Source: Lampropedia aestuarii (GTDB lineage Bacteria; Pseudomonadota; Gammaproteobacteria; Burkholderiales; Burkholderiaceae_C). From it: a stretch of DNA of 64,000 nucleotides. The DNA lies in NCBI RefSeq assembly GCF_004803635.1, contig NZ_SSWX01000006.1:62001-126000 (forward strand). The letters are read 5' to 3'. The notes under the pieces were generated by a model. It did not search any database. It was not told the DNA's origin and saw nothing but the letters and a program-made list of their open reading frames with translations. Positions 10,132 through 17,636 of the stretch are shown in pieces. Numbering within the stretch: position 1 is the first letter of the stretch; the number at the start of each line of letters is the position of its first letter. Position numbers and translations under genes: made by a program.

Positions 10132-10169
10132 AAAAACCGCACACAGCTTTGGCTGTGTGCGGTTTTTTG
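10132..10169 (+). terminator. Rho-independent terminator
   Basis: A perfect stem AACCGCACACAGC / GCTGTGTGCGGTT with a four-base loop is followed by a run of T. It terminates the DUF2782-like gene and insulates it from the operon that follows. Confidence 0.92.
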
Positions 10170-10287
10170 TTTGCGTTTGGCTTTTAGAGTCTTTGCATCA
10201 TCTGCGCGCCGCCAGGTTGAAGCCCAACAGCGTCGTGCTTTGCTAAAAATTCTTGCTTGGCAGAGCGTTCGACTGCGGCTTTATCTG

Positions 10288-10306
10288 TAATTCACCAATT
10301 GGTGAA
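10288..10306. promoter_or_regulatory. Operator-like palindrome, upstream copy
   Basis: TTCACCAATTGGTGAA at 10291-10306 is a perfect 16-bp palindrome. The 12-base string TAATTCACCAAT that leads into it (10288-10299) recurs exactly 61 bp downstream. The pair precedes the operon that ends in a TetR-family regulator, so these are probable TetR or autoregulatory sites. This is inference; the binding protein is not proven. Confidence 0.6.
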
Positions 10307-10348
10307 AACCCGCTGATCAAAAAGCGACTGTTGGGTTGTAATAGCCAT

Positions 10349-10370
10349 TAATTCACCAATGAGTGAATTA
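10349..10370. promoter_or_regulatory. Operator-like inverted repeat, downstream copy
   Basis: The arms TAATTCAC and GTGAATTA are separated by six bases. The left half repeats the upstream palindrome's TAATTCACCAAT. It lies about 30 bp before the start codon of the binding-protein gene, a position suited to repression. Confidence 0.6.
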
Positions 10371-10400
10371 GCCGACGGCCAACAACGACAGGAGACATGC

Positions 10401-11375
10401 ATGAAACTCGCTTTGATCGCCACCTGGGCAGTGGCGCTGCTTGCAGCCAGCGCGACGGCGCAGGCCCAGAACACAGCCAATTACCCCAATAAACCCATTC
10501 GCGTGGTCGTGCCGTTTGCGGCCGGCAGCACGACCGATTTGATTGCCCGTGCGATTGGCGACAAGATGGGCCAAAGCCTGGGTCAAACGATGGTGATTGA
10601 AAACCGTGGCGGTGCCAGCGGCACGATTGGTCAGATGGCGGTTGCCACAGCTGCACCCGATGGCTACACCGTCATGATCCACAGCTCCTCGCACACGGTC
10701 AGCCCATCGACCTTTACCAAGCTGCCGTTCAAAACGGAAGAAGATTTCATTGGCATCACGCCGATCGTCACCTCGCCCAATGTGCTGGTGATTGCGCCTG
10801 AAAAAGGCATGAAAACGCTGCAGGAGCTGGTCGATTTTGGCAAGGCCAATCCAGGCAAACTCAATTTTGCGTCCGCTGGCCAAGGCAGCGCCACGCATTT
10901 GAATGCCGAGAAATTCAAATTGGCAGCTGGCCTTGATGCCTTGAATATCCCATTCAAAGGCTCGGCCGAAGCAGTGGGCGAAGTCATGACGGGCCGCGTC
11001 GACTATTACTTCTCGCCAATTGCACCGGTGCTCAGCCAAATCAAGGATGGCCGCTTGCTGGCTCTGGCAGTGGGCTCGCCAACCCGCTCACCCGCTTTGC
11101 CTGATGTGCCAACGACTGGCGAAGCCGGTGTGCCAGGCTCTGAGCTGGTGTTCTGGATTGGCATGCTGGCCCCAGCGGGCACGCCCGAACCCATTGTGCA
11201 GCGCCTGCACGACGAAGTGGTCAAGGCGGTTGCAAGTCCGGAAGTCATAGCCCGCTTTGACGCCTTAGGCGTCTCGCCCTGGACGATGGAGCCCCAAGCC
11301 TTCAACGCCTATATCCACGACGAAATCGGCAGTTACTCCGAGCTGGTCAAAGCCGCCGGCATCGAACCCAACTGA
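10401..11375 (+). CDS. Tripartite tricarboxylate transporter (Bug family) substrate-binding protein
   Basis: This is a 324-residue periplasmic binding protein. Residues 1-~22 are a signal peptide ending ATAQAQ. The mature protein starts with the Bug hallmark YPNKPIRVVVPFAAGSTTD and continues with VIENRGGASGTIG (ligand-binding loop), the PSTFTKLPFKTEEDF region and PDVPTTGEAG. The start at 10401 has an AGGAGA 5-10 bases upstream; an earlier in-frame ATG would run through the operator repeats. It is the first gene of the operon with the dehydrogenase, DUF993 and isomerase genes. No TctA/TctB membrane components are nearby, as is common for the many orphan Bug proteins of Burkholderiales. The ligand is unknown; carboxylated or sugar-acid compounds are typical. 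Confidence 0.92.
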   Translation: MKLALIATWAVALLAASATAQAQNTANYPNKPIRVVVPFAAGSTTDLIARAIGDKMGQSLGQTMVIENRGGASGTIGQMAVATAAPDGYTVMIHSSSHTVSPSTFTKLPFKTEEDFIGITPIVTSPNVLVIAPEKGMKTLQELVDFGKANPGKLNFASAGQGSATHLNAEKFKLAAGLDALNIPFKGSAEAVGEVMTGRVDYYFSPIAPVLSQIKDGRLLALAVGSPTRSPALPDVPTTGEAGVPGSELVFWIGMLAPAGTPEPIVQRLHDEVVKAVASPEVIARFDALGVSPWTMEPQAFNAYIHDEIGSYSELVKAAGIEPN

Positions 11376-11428
11376 GTGGGCATCAAAGCCACTCCTTCTC
11401 CTCTCCCTTCACCTAGACAAGCATCACT

Positions 11429-12604
11429 ATGAGTACACAAAGACTTGGCATCATCATGCACGGTGTTACCGGCCGCATGGGCATGAATCAACACCTGATC
11501 CGTTCGATTGTCGCCATCCGTGCGCAGGGCGGCGTGCTGCTGGCCAATGGCGACCGTGTCATGCCCGACCCGATTTTGGTGGGCCGCAATGCCGAGAAAA
11601 TGGAAAAACTGGCCGCAGCCCATGGCATTGCCCGCTGGGGCACGGATTTGGACGCGGCCCTGGCCAACCCTGATGACACGGTGTTCTTTGATGCCGGCAC
11701 GACGCAAATGCGCCCACAGCTGCTGGCCAAGGCGATTCGCGCTGGCAAGCACGTGTACTGCGAGAAGCCGATCGCCACCAACCTGAATGAAGCCGTTGAA
11801 ATCGCCCGCTTGGCCGAAGAAGCCCGTGCCGAGAAAGGCCTTAAAAGCGGCGCCGTGCAAGACAAGCTGTTTTTGCCCGGTTTGCGCAAGCTGGACATGC
11901 TGCGCCGCGCAGGTTTCTTTGGCGAAATGCTCAGCGTGCGCCTGGAGTTTGGCTACTGGGTGTTTGAGGGCGATTTGCAGCCGATTCAGCGCCCCAGCTG
12001 GAACTACCGCACAGAAGATGGCGGCGGCATGATTCTGGACATGATGTGCCACTGGCGCTATGTGCTGGACAACCTGTTTGGTGAAGTGCAGTCGATCTCC
12101 TGTCTGGGGGCAACGCACATTCCCAAGCGCTGGGACGAGTCTGGCAAGGAATACGTGGCGACCGCTGACGACGCCGCTTACGCCACAGCCGAGCTCAAAG
12201 GCCATAACGGCGAGCATGTGATTGCGCAAATGAACATGAGCTGGGCGACCCGCGTGCGCCGTGACGACCTGGTGACCTTCCACGTCGATGGCACGCATGG
12301 CTCTGCGGTAGCCGGTCTGCAAGAGTGCCGAGCCCAATCGCGCGTGGCCACGCCACGCCCGGTCTGGAATCCGGATGTCAAGCAAACCATGAACTTCAAC
12401 GACCAGTGGCAAGAAATCCCGGACACCGAGTTCTACGACAACGGTTTCAAAATCCAGTGGGAGCACTTTATCCGCCATGTCGTCGAAGACGCGCCATACC
12501 GCTGGACTCTGCCAGAAGGCGCCAAAGGCGTGCAACTGGTCGAAGCTGCGCTGCAATCCTGGAAAGAGCGCCGCTGGATTGATGTGCCTGAATTGAAAGT
12601 CTAA
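11429..12604 (+). CDS. Gfo/Idh/MocA family oxidoreductase
   Basis: This is a 391-residue NAD(P)-dependent dehydrogenase, cytosolic. The N-terminal Rossmann part begins RLGIIMHGVTGRMGMNQHL (a GxxGxxG-like loop near residue 12). The family's EKP motif is seen as KHVYCEKPIATN near residues 107-118. The C-terminal alpha/beta domain contains WNYRTEDGGGMILDMMCHWRY, where the catalytic-region His and Asp are expected. It sits 53 bp after the binding protein and 9 bp before the DUF993 gene, in one operon. Family members oxidise sugars, inositols or their acids; a sugar-derived substrate entering through the binding protein is a reasonable inference. Confidence 0.88.
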   Translation: MSTQRLGIIMHGVTGRMGMNQHLIRSIVAIRAQGGVLLANGDRVMPDPILVGRNAEKMEKLAAAHGIARWGTDLDAALANPDDTVFFDAGTTQMRPQLLAKAIRAGKHVYCEKPIATNLNEAVEIARLAEEARAEKGLKSGAVQDKLFLPGLRKLDMLRRAGFFGEMLSVRLEFGYWVFEGDLQPIQRPSWNYRTEDGGGMILDMMCHWRYVLDNLFGEVQSISCLGATHIPKRWDESGKEYVATADDAAYATAELKGHNGEHVIAQMNMSWATRVRRDDLVTFHVDGTHGSAVAGLQECRAQSRVATPRPVWNPDVKQTMNFNDQWQEIPDTEFYDNGFKIQWEHFIRHVVEDAPYRWTLPEGAKGVQLVEAALQSWKERRWIDVPELKV

Positions 12605-12613
12605 GAGAGTGCC

Positions 12614-13804
12614 ATGACCCATCGCATCGTTTTACCCACCGCTGATCGCAGCCTGCAAACCTACACCTTGCGCGCTACGCCAGTGCCCGCCCAGCCAGCT
12701 GCCGGGGCTTTTAACCGCATCGCCTATTCGGCCGCGCACGTGGTGGCCGACCCGCTGGCTGACAACGACCCGTGGCTGAGCTGCGCCGTGGACTGGGACA
12801 AGACCATTGCCTACCGGCAATACCTGTGGTCGCTGGGCCTGGGGGTGGCCGAGGCGATGGACACCGCCCAGCGCGGCATGGGCCTTGACTGGCCGACCTC
12901 GTTGGAACTGATTCGCCGCAGCTTGGATGCGGCCAAGGACGTGCCTGGCGCGATCGTGGCGTCGGGCTGCGGCACCGACCACCTCGATTTGGATTCGGTC
13001 AAAAGCGTGGACGATGTGATCCGCGCCTACGACACCCAAATGGAGGCGATTGAAGCCCTGGGCGGCAAACTGATCGTGATGGCCAGCCGTGCACTGGCGC
13101 GCGTGGCCAAAGGCCCTGAAGATTACGAGCGCGTTTACGGCCACATCCTGAGTCAGTCAGCACAACCGGTGGTACTGCACTGGCTGGGCGAGATGTTTGA
13201 CCCGGCGCTGGCAGGCTACTGGGGCACGTCCAATGTGGACGCTGCGATGAACACGGCCTTGGATGTGATTGCGGCGCACCCGCACAAGGTCGATGGCATC
13301 AAGATTTCGCTGCTTGACAAGGACAAGGAAATCGCGATGCGCCGCCGCCTGCCCGCAGGTGTGCGCATGTACACCGGTGACGATTTCAACTACGCCGAGC
13401 TGATTGCAGGCGATGGCTATGGCAACGAGATCACCCATGGGCAAAGCGATGCCTTGCTGGGCATTTTTGATGCCATAGCACCGGCTGCGAGCACCGCGCT
13501 GCAAGCGCTGGCGCAGGGTGATGAAGCGCGCTTTCATGCGATTTTGGCACCCACAGTGCCGCTGTCACGCCACATCTTCAAAGCGCCAACGCGCTTCTAC
13601 AAAACTGGCGTGGTGTTCATGGCCTGGCTCAACGGCCACCAGGACCATTTCACGATGGTAGGCGGCCAGCAAAGCACCCGCTCCTTGCAGCATTTGGCGC
13701 AATTGTTCCGCCTGGCCGATGCGGCCAATGTGCTGGTCAAGCCCGAGCTGGCAGTCGCGCGCATGCGCACGCTGACCGCTATGTATGGCATTGAGCAAGC
13801 GTAA
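12614..13804 (+). CDS. DUF993 protein (dihydrodipicolinate synthase-like TIM barrel)
   Basis: This 396-residue protein matches my recollection of the DUF993 family, which is distantly related to the DapA/N-acetylneuraminate lyase aldolases. Recognisable stretches are AHVVADPLADNDPWLSCAVD near residues 38-57 and HPHKVDGIKISLLDKDKE near 219-236, where a Schiff-base Lys (GIKISLLD) is plausible. HFTMVGGQQSTRSLQHL lies near 339. In the operon it lies between a dehydrogenase and an isomerase/epimerase, so a retro-aldol or dehydration step on a ketoacid made from a sugar is a fair guess. The reaction has not been shown for the family to my knowledge. Confidence 0.8.
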   Translation: MTHRIVLPTADRSLQTYTLRATPVPAQPAAGAFNRIAYSAAHVVADPLADNDPWLSCAVDWDKTIAYRQYLWSLGLGVAEAMDTAQRGMGLDWPTSLELIRRSLDAAKDVPGAIVASGCGTDHLDLDSVKSVDDVIRAYDTQMEAIEALGGKLIVMASRALARVAKGPEDYERVYGHILSQSAQPVVLHWLGEMFDPALAGYWGTSNVDAAMNTALDVIAAHPHKVDGIKISLLDKDKEIAMRRRLPAGVRMYTGDDFNYAELIAGDGYGNEITHGQSDALLGIFDAIAPAASTALQALAQGDEARFHAILAPTVPLSRHIFKAPTRFYKTGVVFMAWLNGHQDHFTMVGGQQSTRSLQHLAQLFRLADAANVLVKPELAVARMRTLTAMYGIEQA

Positions 13805-13815
13805 AGGGCGGCACC

Positions 13816-14694
13816 ATGCGTGACTTTTCACAGAACATTGATTGGCTCTCGATCAACACCGCGACGATTCGCAAACAGCACGGCCAGGAAGTCGCGCTGA
13901 ACACCTTGCTCGACCAGTGCGCCGCTGCAGGCATTCGCGCGGTCAGCCCGTGGCGCGACCAGGTTGCCGCTATCGGCTTGCAAGCCACGGCTGCGCAACT
14001 GCGTGCCCATGGCATGTCCTTGTCCGGCTACTGCCGTGGCGGCTTTTATCCGGCTGCTGACAAAGTGGGTCTGCAAGCGGCGCTGGACGACAACCGCCGT
14101 GCGATTGATGAGGCCAAAACCTTGAATTCTGCCTGCCTGGTGATGGTCGTCGGTGCCTTGCCCGGCGCGCTGGAAGGCAAGCCGCACTACAAAGACATTG
14201 GCAGGGCGCGGCAGGAAGTGGTTGATGGCCTGGCCGCTTCGCTGGAATACGCCCGTGAGGTTGGCATGCCGCTGGCGATTGAGCCCCTGCACCCGATGCA
14301 AGCGGCCGACCGCGCCTGCATCAACACGCTAGAACACGCGCTCGACATTTGCGATGCGCTGGACCCCGAAGCCACTGGCGCATTGGGCGTGGCGCTTGAT
14401 GTCTACCATGTTTGGTGGGACCCAAAGCTGGCGCAGCAAATCGCCCGCGCCGGCGCCAAGCGCCTGCTGGCCTACCATGTCTGCGACTGGCTGACCCCGA
14501 CAGCCGACCTGCTGCAAGACAGAGGTATGATGGGCGAGGGCGTGATCGAGCTGAAAAAGATCCGCCAATGGGTCGAAGCAGCCGGCTTTGCAGGCTACAG
14601 CGAAGTGGAGATTTTCTCGCAGCGCAACTGGTGGCAACGCAGTGGCGATGACACCTTGCAAGCCTGCAAGCAAGCCCACCAGGCGGTGGTGTAG
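13816..14694 (+). CDS. Sugar phosphate isomerase/epimerase (AP endonuclease family 2 TIM barrel)
   Basis: This 292-residue protein has the xylose-isomerase-like TIM barrel fold. Likely metal ligands appear at the ends of strands: Glu in LAIEPLHP (~residue 155), Asp in GVALDVYHVWWD (~195), His in LLAYHVCDW (~220) and Glu in YSEVEIFSQ (~255). It begins 11 bp after the DUF993 stop and has a GGCGG ahead of its ATG, so it is co-translated with the operon. With a dehydrogenase and an aldolase-like partner it probably isomerises or epimerises a keto-sugar intermediate. The substrate is not identifiable. Confidence 0.87.
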   Translation: MRDFSQNIDWLSINTATIRKQHGQEVALNTLLDQCAAAGIRAVSPWRDQVAAIGLQATAAQLRAHGMSLSGYCRGGFYPAADKVGLQAALDDNRRAIDEAKTLNSACLVMVVGALPGALEGKPHYKDIGRARQEVVDGLAASLEYAREVGMPLAIEPLHPMQAADRACINTLEHALDICDALDPEATGALGVALDVYHVWWDPKLAQQIARAGAKRLLAYHVCDWLTPTADLLQDRGMMGEGVIELKKIRQWVEAAGFAGYSEVEIFSQRNWWQRSGDDTLQACKQAHQAVV

Positions 14695-14729
14695 CGCCCA
14701 ATTTATACAAATCTGAACAAGCGAGCGGC

Positions 14730-15381
14730 ATGGTGAGCAAGCCCAAAAAAAAACACTGCGGAAGACAAACTGCGTGACGCCGAGCGTTCACGCAAGACCA
14801 TCTTGGTCGCGGCCAAGCAGGAGTTTTCCGAGGCGGGCTTTGATGGTGCGCGCATCGACCGCATCGCGGAGCGGGCCGAGCTCAACAAGCGCCTGATTTA
14901 TTACTACTTTACTGATAAAGAGGCGCTGTTTCAGGCGGTGCTGGAGGAGGCCTATGCCGACATCCGCCAGGCCGAGCAATCGCTGGCGCTGGCCAGCATG
15001 CAGCCAGCGCAGGCCATTGCGAAATTGGTCGAATTCACCTGGAACTACTACCTGCAAAACCCGGAATTCCTCAGCATCCTCAACAGCGCCAACCTGCACA
15101 AAGGCCGGCACTTGGAAGAAGAGGGCCGGGTGCAGCGCCTGAACTCGCCGCTGATGCAATTGCTGCGCGAAGTGCTGCACAAAGGCCAGCAGCAAGGCGA
15201 CTTTCGCGCTGATGCCGATCCGGTGCAGCTCTACATCACGATTGCCGGTATGTCGTATTTTTATCTCTCGAACAACTACACGCTGTCGGCGGTTTTCGGC
15301 ACCGATTTGGCGACGCAGACGGCTTATGCAGAGCGGCTGGCGCATATGTGTGATGTGGTGCTGGGCTACCTGAAGGCTTGA
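14730..15381 (+). CDS. TetR/AcrR family regulator with apparent frameshift at an A9 tract
   Basis: The protein is a TetR-type repressor of about 210 residues: an N-terminal helix-turn-helix (IDRIAERAELNKRLIYYYF, then DKEALFQAVLEEAY) and a C-terminal ligand domain ending LAHMCDVVLGYLKA. The ATG at 14730 reads MVSKPKK and then hits a stop after the run of nine A at 14745-14753. The HTH frame is one base off. With eight A the frame would join smoothly (KNTAEDKLRDAERSRKT), giving a normal N-terminus. The only in-frame alternative start, TTG at 14803, would cut into helix 1 and has no ribosome binding site. It follows the isomerase by 35 bp and probably controls the operon through the palindromes near 10300 and 10360. 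Either a sequencing error, a recent mutation or slippage explains the tract. Confidence 0.8.
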
Positions 15382-15825
15382 AGCCCATAGCCTCCTTGAC
15401 AGGTGATCGAGCCTACGACACAAAAAGCACTGATGCGTGCTGCCATGACCGCAATATCATGCCAATCATTTCCCTACGCAAGCGGACTCAGATACGCAAA
15501 GGAATTGCCTTTGCAGAACGAAACGCCGCCATCGATGCATGTCGCCGTTTCTGACGTGCCTTTGGAAAGATTGGCGCGGTTATCACCGTGGATCGCTGGT
15601 TGAGGCCGCAATGAATTGCTTCAAAAAAGCTTGGTGAAAAAGTCAAGGCCAAGACCTTGGAGAGGCAAGTGTGGAGCTCAATGTGCGAGCAACCGTCTTG
15701 AAAGGGTTCACTCAATTGGGTTGTCAAAAAACGCTCGCCGTGGGATAACTTCGCCTGGGGTTGGGGCAGCGCGGCCATCGCTTTCTTTATGCAACAAAGC
15801 CGCTGAGCGTGCCATTGGGTGGTGC
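15382..15825. other. Intergenic region with broken open frames, no intact gene
   Basis: Short coding-like pieces appear in different frames on the plus strand (for example SVELNVRATVLKGFTQLG near 15675-15730, and MPIISLRKRTQIRKG from about 15460), each ended by stops. They look like remnants of a decayed gene, but I could not assign a family. This stretch forms the left border of the oxygenase island. Confidence 0.4.
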
Positions 15826-16083
15826 TCACCTTTCCACTCGGTATTTGAGCATGATGACGAGAATCGCCAGTAGCAGCACGATGGCATTGTTCAGCACGAT
15901 TGGCAGGGCGCCGATCAGCAGCCCGTAGCACAGCCATAGCGCCACACCGCTGATGAAGCACGTGTACATGCCGTAGGATATATCGCGTGCAGAGCGCGTG
16001 CGCCAGATTTTCAGGACTTGGGGGATGAAGGAGATGGTGGTCAGCATGCCTGCTAATGCGCCGATGAAATCGATCAGGTTCAT
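15826..16083 (-). CDS. SemiSWEET family transporter (PQ-loop)
   Basis: This 85-residue membrane protein has three predicted helices and the half-transporter architecture of SemiSWEETs. The PQ motif lies in TTISFIPQVLKIWRTRSARD (residues ~15-34), followed by ISYGMYTCFISGVALWLCYG and a third helix. SemiSWEETs act as dimers moving small sugars down a gradient. It starts 12 bp after the reductase gene, in the same operon as the ferredoxin and reductase, which is unusual company for a sugar facilitator. It may instead move a small product or substrate of the oxygenase pathway. The length and motif make the family call firm; the substrate is unknown. Confidence 0.85.
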   Translation of the reverse strand: MNLIDFIGALAGMLTTISFIPQVLKIWRTRSARDISYGMYTCFISGVALWLCYGLLIGALPIVLNNAIVLLLAILVIMLKYRVER

Positions 16084-16095
16084 GGGGCCGCAGTC

Positions 16096-17112
16096 TCAGA
16101 AAAATCGGTCGAAGTAGATCTGCGACTTGTCCACGTTGTGGCGTGTCTGCAGGGTGTCTAGCACCGCTTGAATCATGGGCGTGGGGCCTGCCATGTAGTA
16201 GTCGTGGCCGTACAGATCAGCACCCAAGACTTCTTCAAGGTATTCATGGATGAAACCGATGCGGCCGTTCCAATTGCTGGCTTCGTGCTCATGCACGGAC
16301 GAGATGGCAGGGTAGAAGCGGATGCGGTCGCCAAAGCCGGGTAGGGCCTCTAGCAGTGCTTCTCCGCACACGTCCCGTTGCGTTCTTGCGCCGTAGAAGA
16401 AATGCAGGCGGCGCGTTGCCAGTTGACCGGCATTGGCCATGGCGCGGGCGATCGAGACCATCGGAGCCAGGCCCGAACCGCCCGCGATGCAGACCACGTC
16501 ACGTACCGAGTCTTCGCGCAGATAAGCCATGCCAAAGGGGCCGTCCAGCGTGATCTGGTCGCCTGTGTGCAGATGGTCGAACAAGGTGTTGGAGCCGTTG
16601 CCGCCCTGAACCCGACGTACTTGGAAATGCCATTCCCCTTCGCTGTTGGGCAGGTTGGACATGGAGTAGGCACGGGTGCCGTTCACGCCCGGCAGTTGTA
16701 GCGTAGCAAATTGGCCAGGACGGAAGGCGGCTGCGGTGTCCGTTGCGAAGCGGAATTCGCGTATGTCATGTGTGATCTCGTTGGTGGCAATCAGCGTGGC
16801 AGTCTGCTTGCGTGGGTTCACTTGCGGCACGCAGGCATCGTCCAGACGCATTTTGATGCGGCAATCGGTGAGTGGACGGCACTGGCAGGCCAGCTTGCGG
16901 TTCTTGGCGTGGTCGCGTGCAGACAGGCCCGGCGCGTTGTCCCAGAGGACCTCCAGGTGGCCTTCCAGCAGCTCGAACTTGCAGGTGCCGCAAGCACCGG
17001 CCGTGCATTCATACGGCATGCCAAGACCGGCGCGCAGGCCGCCTGCAAGCAGGGTGTCGTTGGGGGCGCAGGCGAATGTCTGGCCGCTGCCTTCAATGTG
17101 GATGGTTGTCAT
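16096..17112 (-). CDS. Oxygenase reductase: [2Fe-2S] ferredoxin-FAD-NAD(P)H oxidoreductase
   Basis: This 338-residue protein passes electrons from NAD(P)H to the Rieske ferredoxin. Residues 1-~95 form a plant-type [2Fe-2S] domain with the cysteines in PYECTAGACGTCKFE and the fourth in KLACQCRP. Residues ~100-205 are an FAD domain with RAYSMSNLP (the RxYS flavin motif). Residues ~205-338 bind NAD(P)H, with VCIAGGSGLAPMVSIAR and the C-terminal YYMAGPTPMIQAVL. The end YFDRFF fits class IB oxygenase reductases of the BenC/XylZ type. It sits between the ferredoxin gene (12 bp upstream) and the SemiSWEET gene, and should serve the oxygenase alpha subunit encoded divergently at 20758. Confidence 0.92.
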   Translation of the reverse strand: MTTIHIEGSGQTFACAPNDTLLAGGLRAGLGMPYECTAGACGTCKFELLEGHLEVLWDNAPGLSARDHAKNRKLACQCRPLTDCRIKMRLDDACVPQVNPRKQTATLIATNEITHDIREFRFATDTAAAFRPGQFATLQLPGVNGTRAYSMSNLPNSEGEWHFQVRRVQGGNGSNTLFDHLHTGDQITLDGPFGMAYLREDSVRDVVCIAGGSGLAPMVSIARAMANAGQLATRRLHFFYGARTQRDVCGEALLEALPGFGDRIRFYPAISSVHEHEASNWNGRIGFIHEYLEEVLGADLYGHDYYMAGPTPMIQAVLDTLQTRHNVDKSQIYFDRFF

Positions 17113-17124
17113 GTGGAGCCTCCT

Positions 17125-17454
17125 TCACTGATCGAAACGAACGCCCACCACGCCGTTTTCGATCACGACGGGGTAGGTTTTCAGATTCACCACGCAGGGT
17201 GCACCAACAGCCTCTCCTGTTCGGATATCGAATGCGCCTTGGTGGAAAGGGCACTCGACTACGTCGCCGTCGATCTCGCCATCGCACAGCGAGGCTTCGC
17301 CGTGGGTGCAGGTGTCGTCGGTGATGTGGAATTCTCCATTCAGATTGAAGATGGCCAATGGTGGGCGACCTGCGAGCTCAATGCGCTTGGGGCAACCCGG
17401 TGTTACTTCGGAGGCTGGACAAAGGAATTGGATGGTTTTTTCGGCGATTGCCAT
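17125..17454 (-). CDS. Rieske-type [2Fe-2S] ferredoxin of aromatic oxygenase
   Basis: This is a 109-residue Rieske ferredoxin. The cluster ligands are Cys and His in CTHGEASLCDG and Cys and His in VECPFHQGAFDIRTG, with the usual spacing. The ATG at 17454 follows an AGGGGA; longer in-frame starts read into sequence without homology. It is first in a minus-strand operon with the reductase and SemiSWEET and would shuttle electrons to the oxygenase. Together with the alpha subunit this indicates a three-component ring-hydroxylating system with a separate ferredoxin. Confidence 0.93.
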   Translation of the reverse strand: MAIAEKTIQFLCPASEVTPGCPKRIELAGRPPLAIFNLNGEFHITDDTCTHGEASLCDGEIDGDVVECPFHQGAFDIRTGEAVGAPCVVNLKTYPVVIENGVVGVRFDQ

Positions 17455-17538
17455 GAAATTGTCCCCTGTTGGATTCGTCAACGAATCATGGTGCCATCGG
17501 CAGCGGGTTGATCCACAACAGCTGCCAAGCGGCACTAC

Positions 17539-17556
17539 TACGATGCGTTGATCGTA
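17539..17556. promoter_or_regulatory. Inverted repeat upstream of ferredoxin operon
   Basis: TACGAT and ATCGTA flank six bases about 85 bp upstream of the ferredoxin start. A second short repeat, GATTCG-TCAA-CGAATC, lies at about 17470-17485. These could be regulator sites for the operon; no protein is assigned. Confidence 0.3.
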
Positions 17557-17636
17557 TGTATTTCGCTTCGCTGCAGCTATTGGATTGATTGCTTAGCCAC
17601 TACAGGTTTTTGCTTATGCACGGTTGGTCCCTGCAC

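Noticed and set aside
11333-12622. Long minus-strand open frame opposite the Gfo/Idh/MocA gene
   Set aside because: Antisense shadow; the plus strand carries the complete dehydrogenase with its EKP motif.
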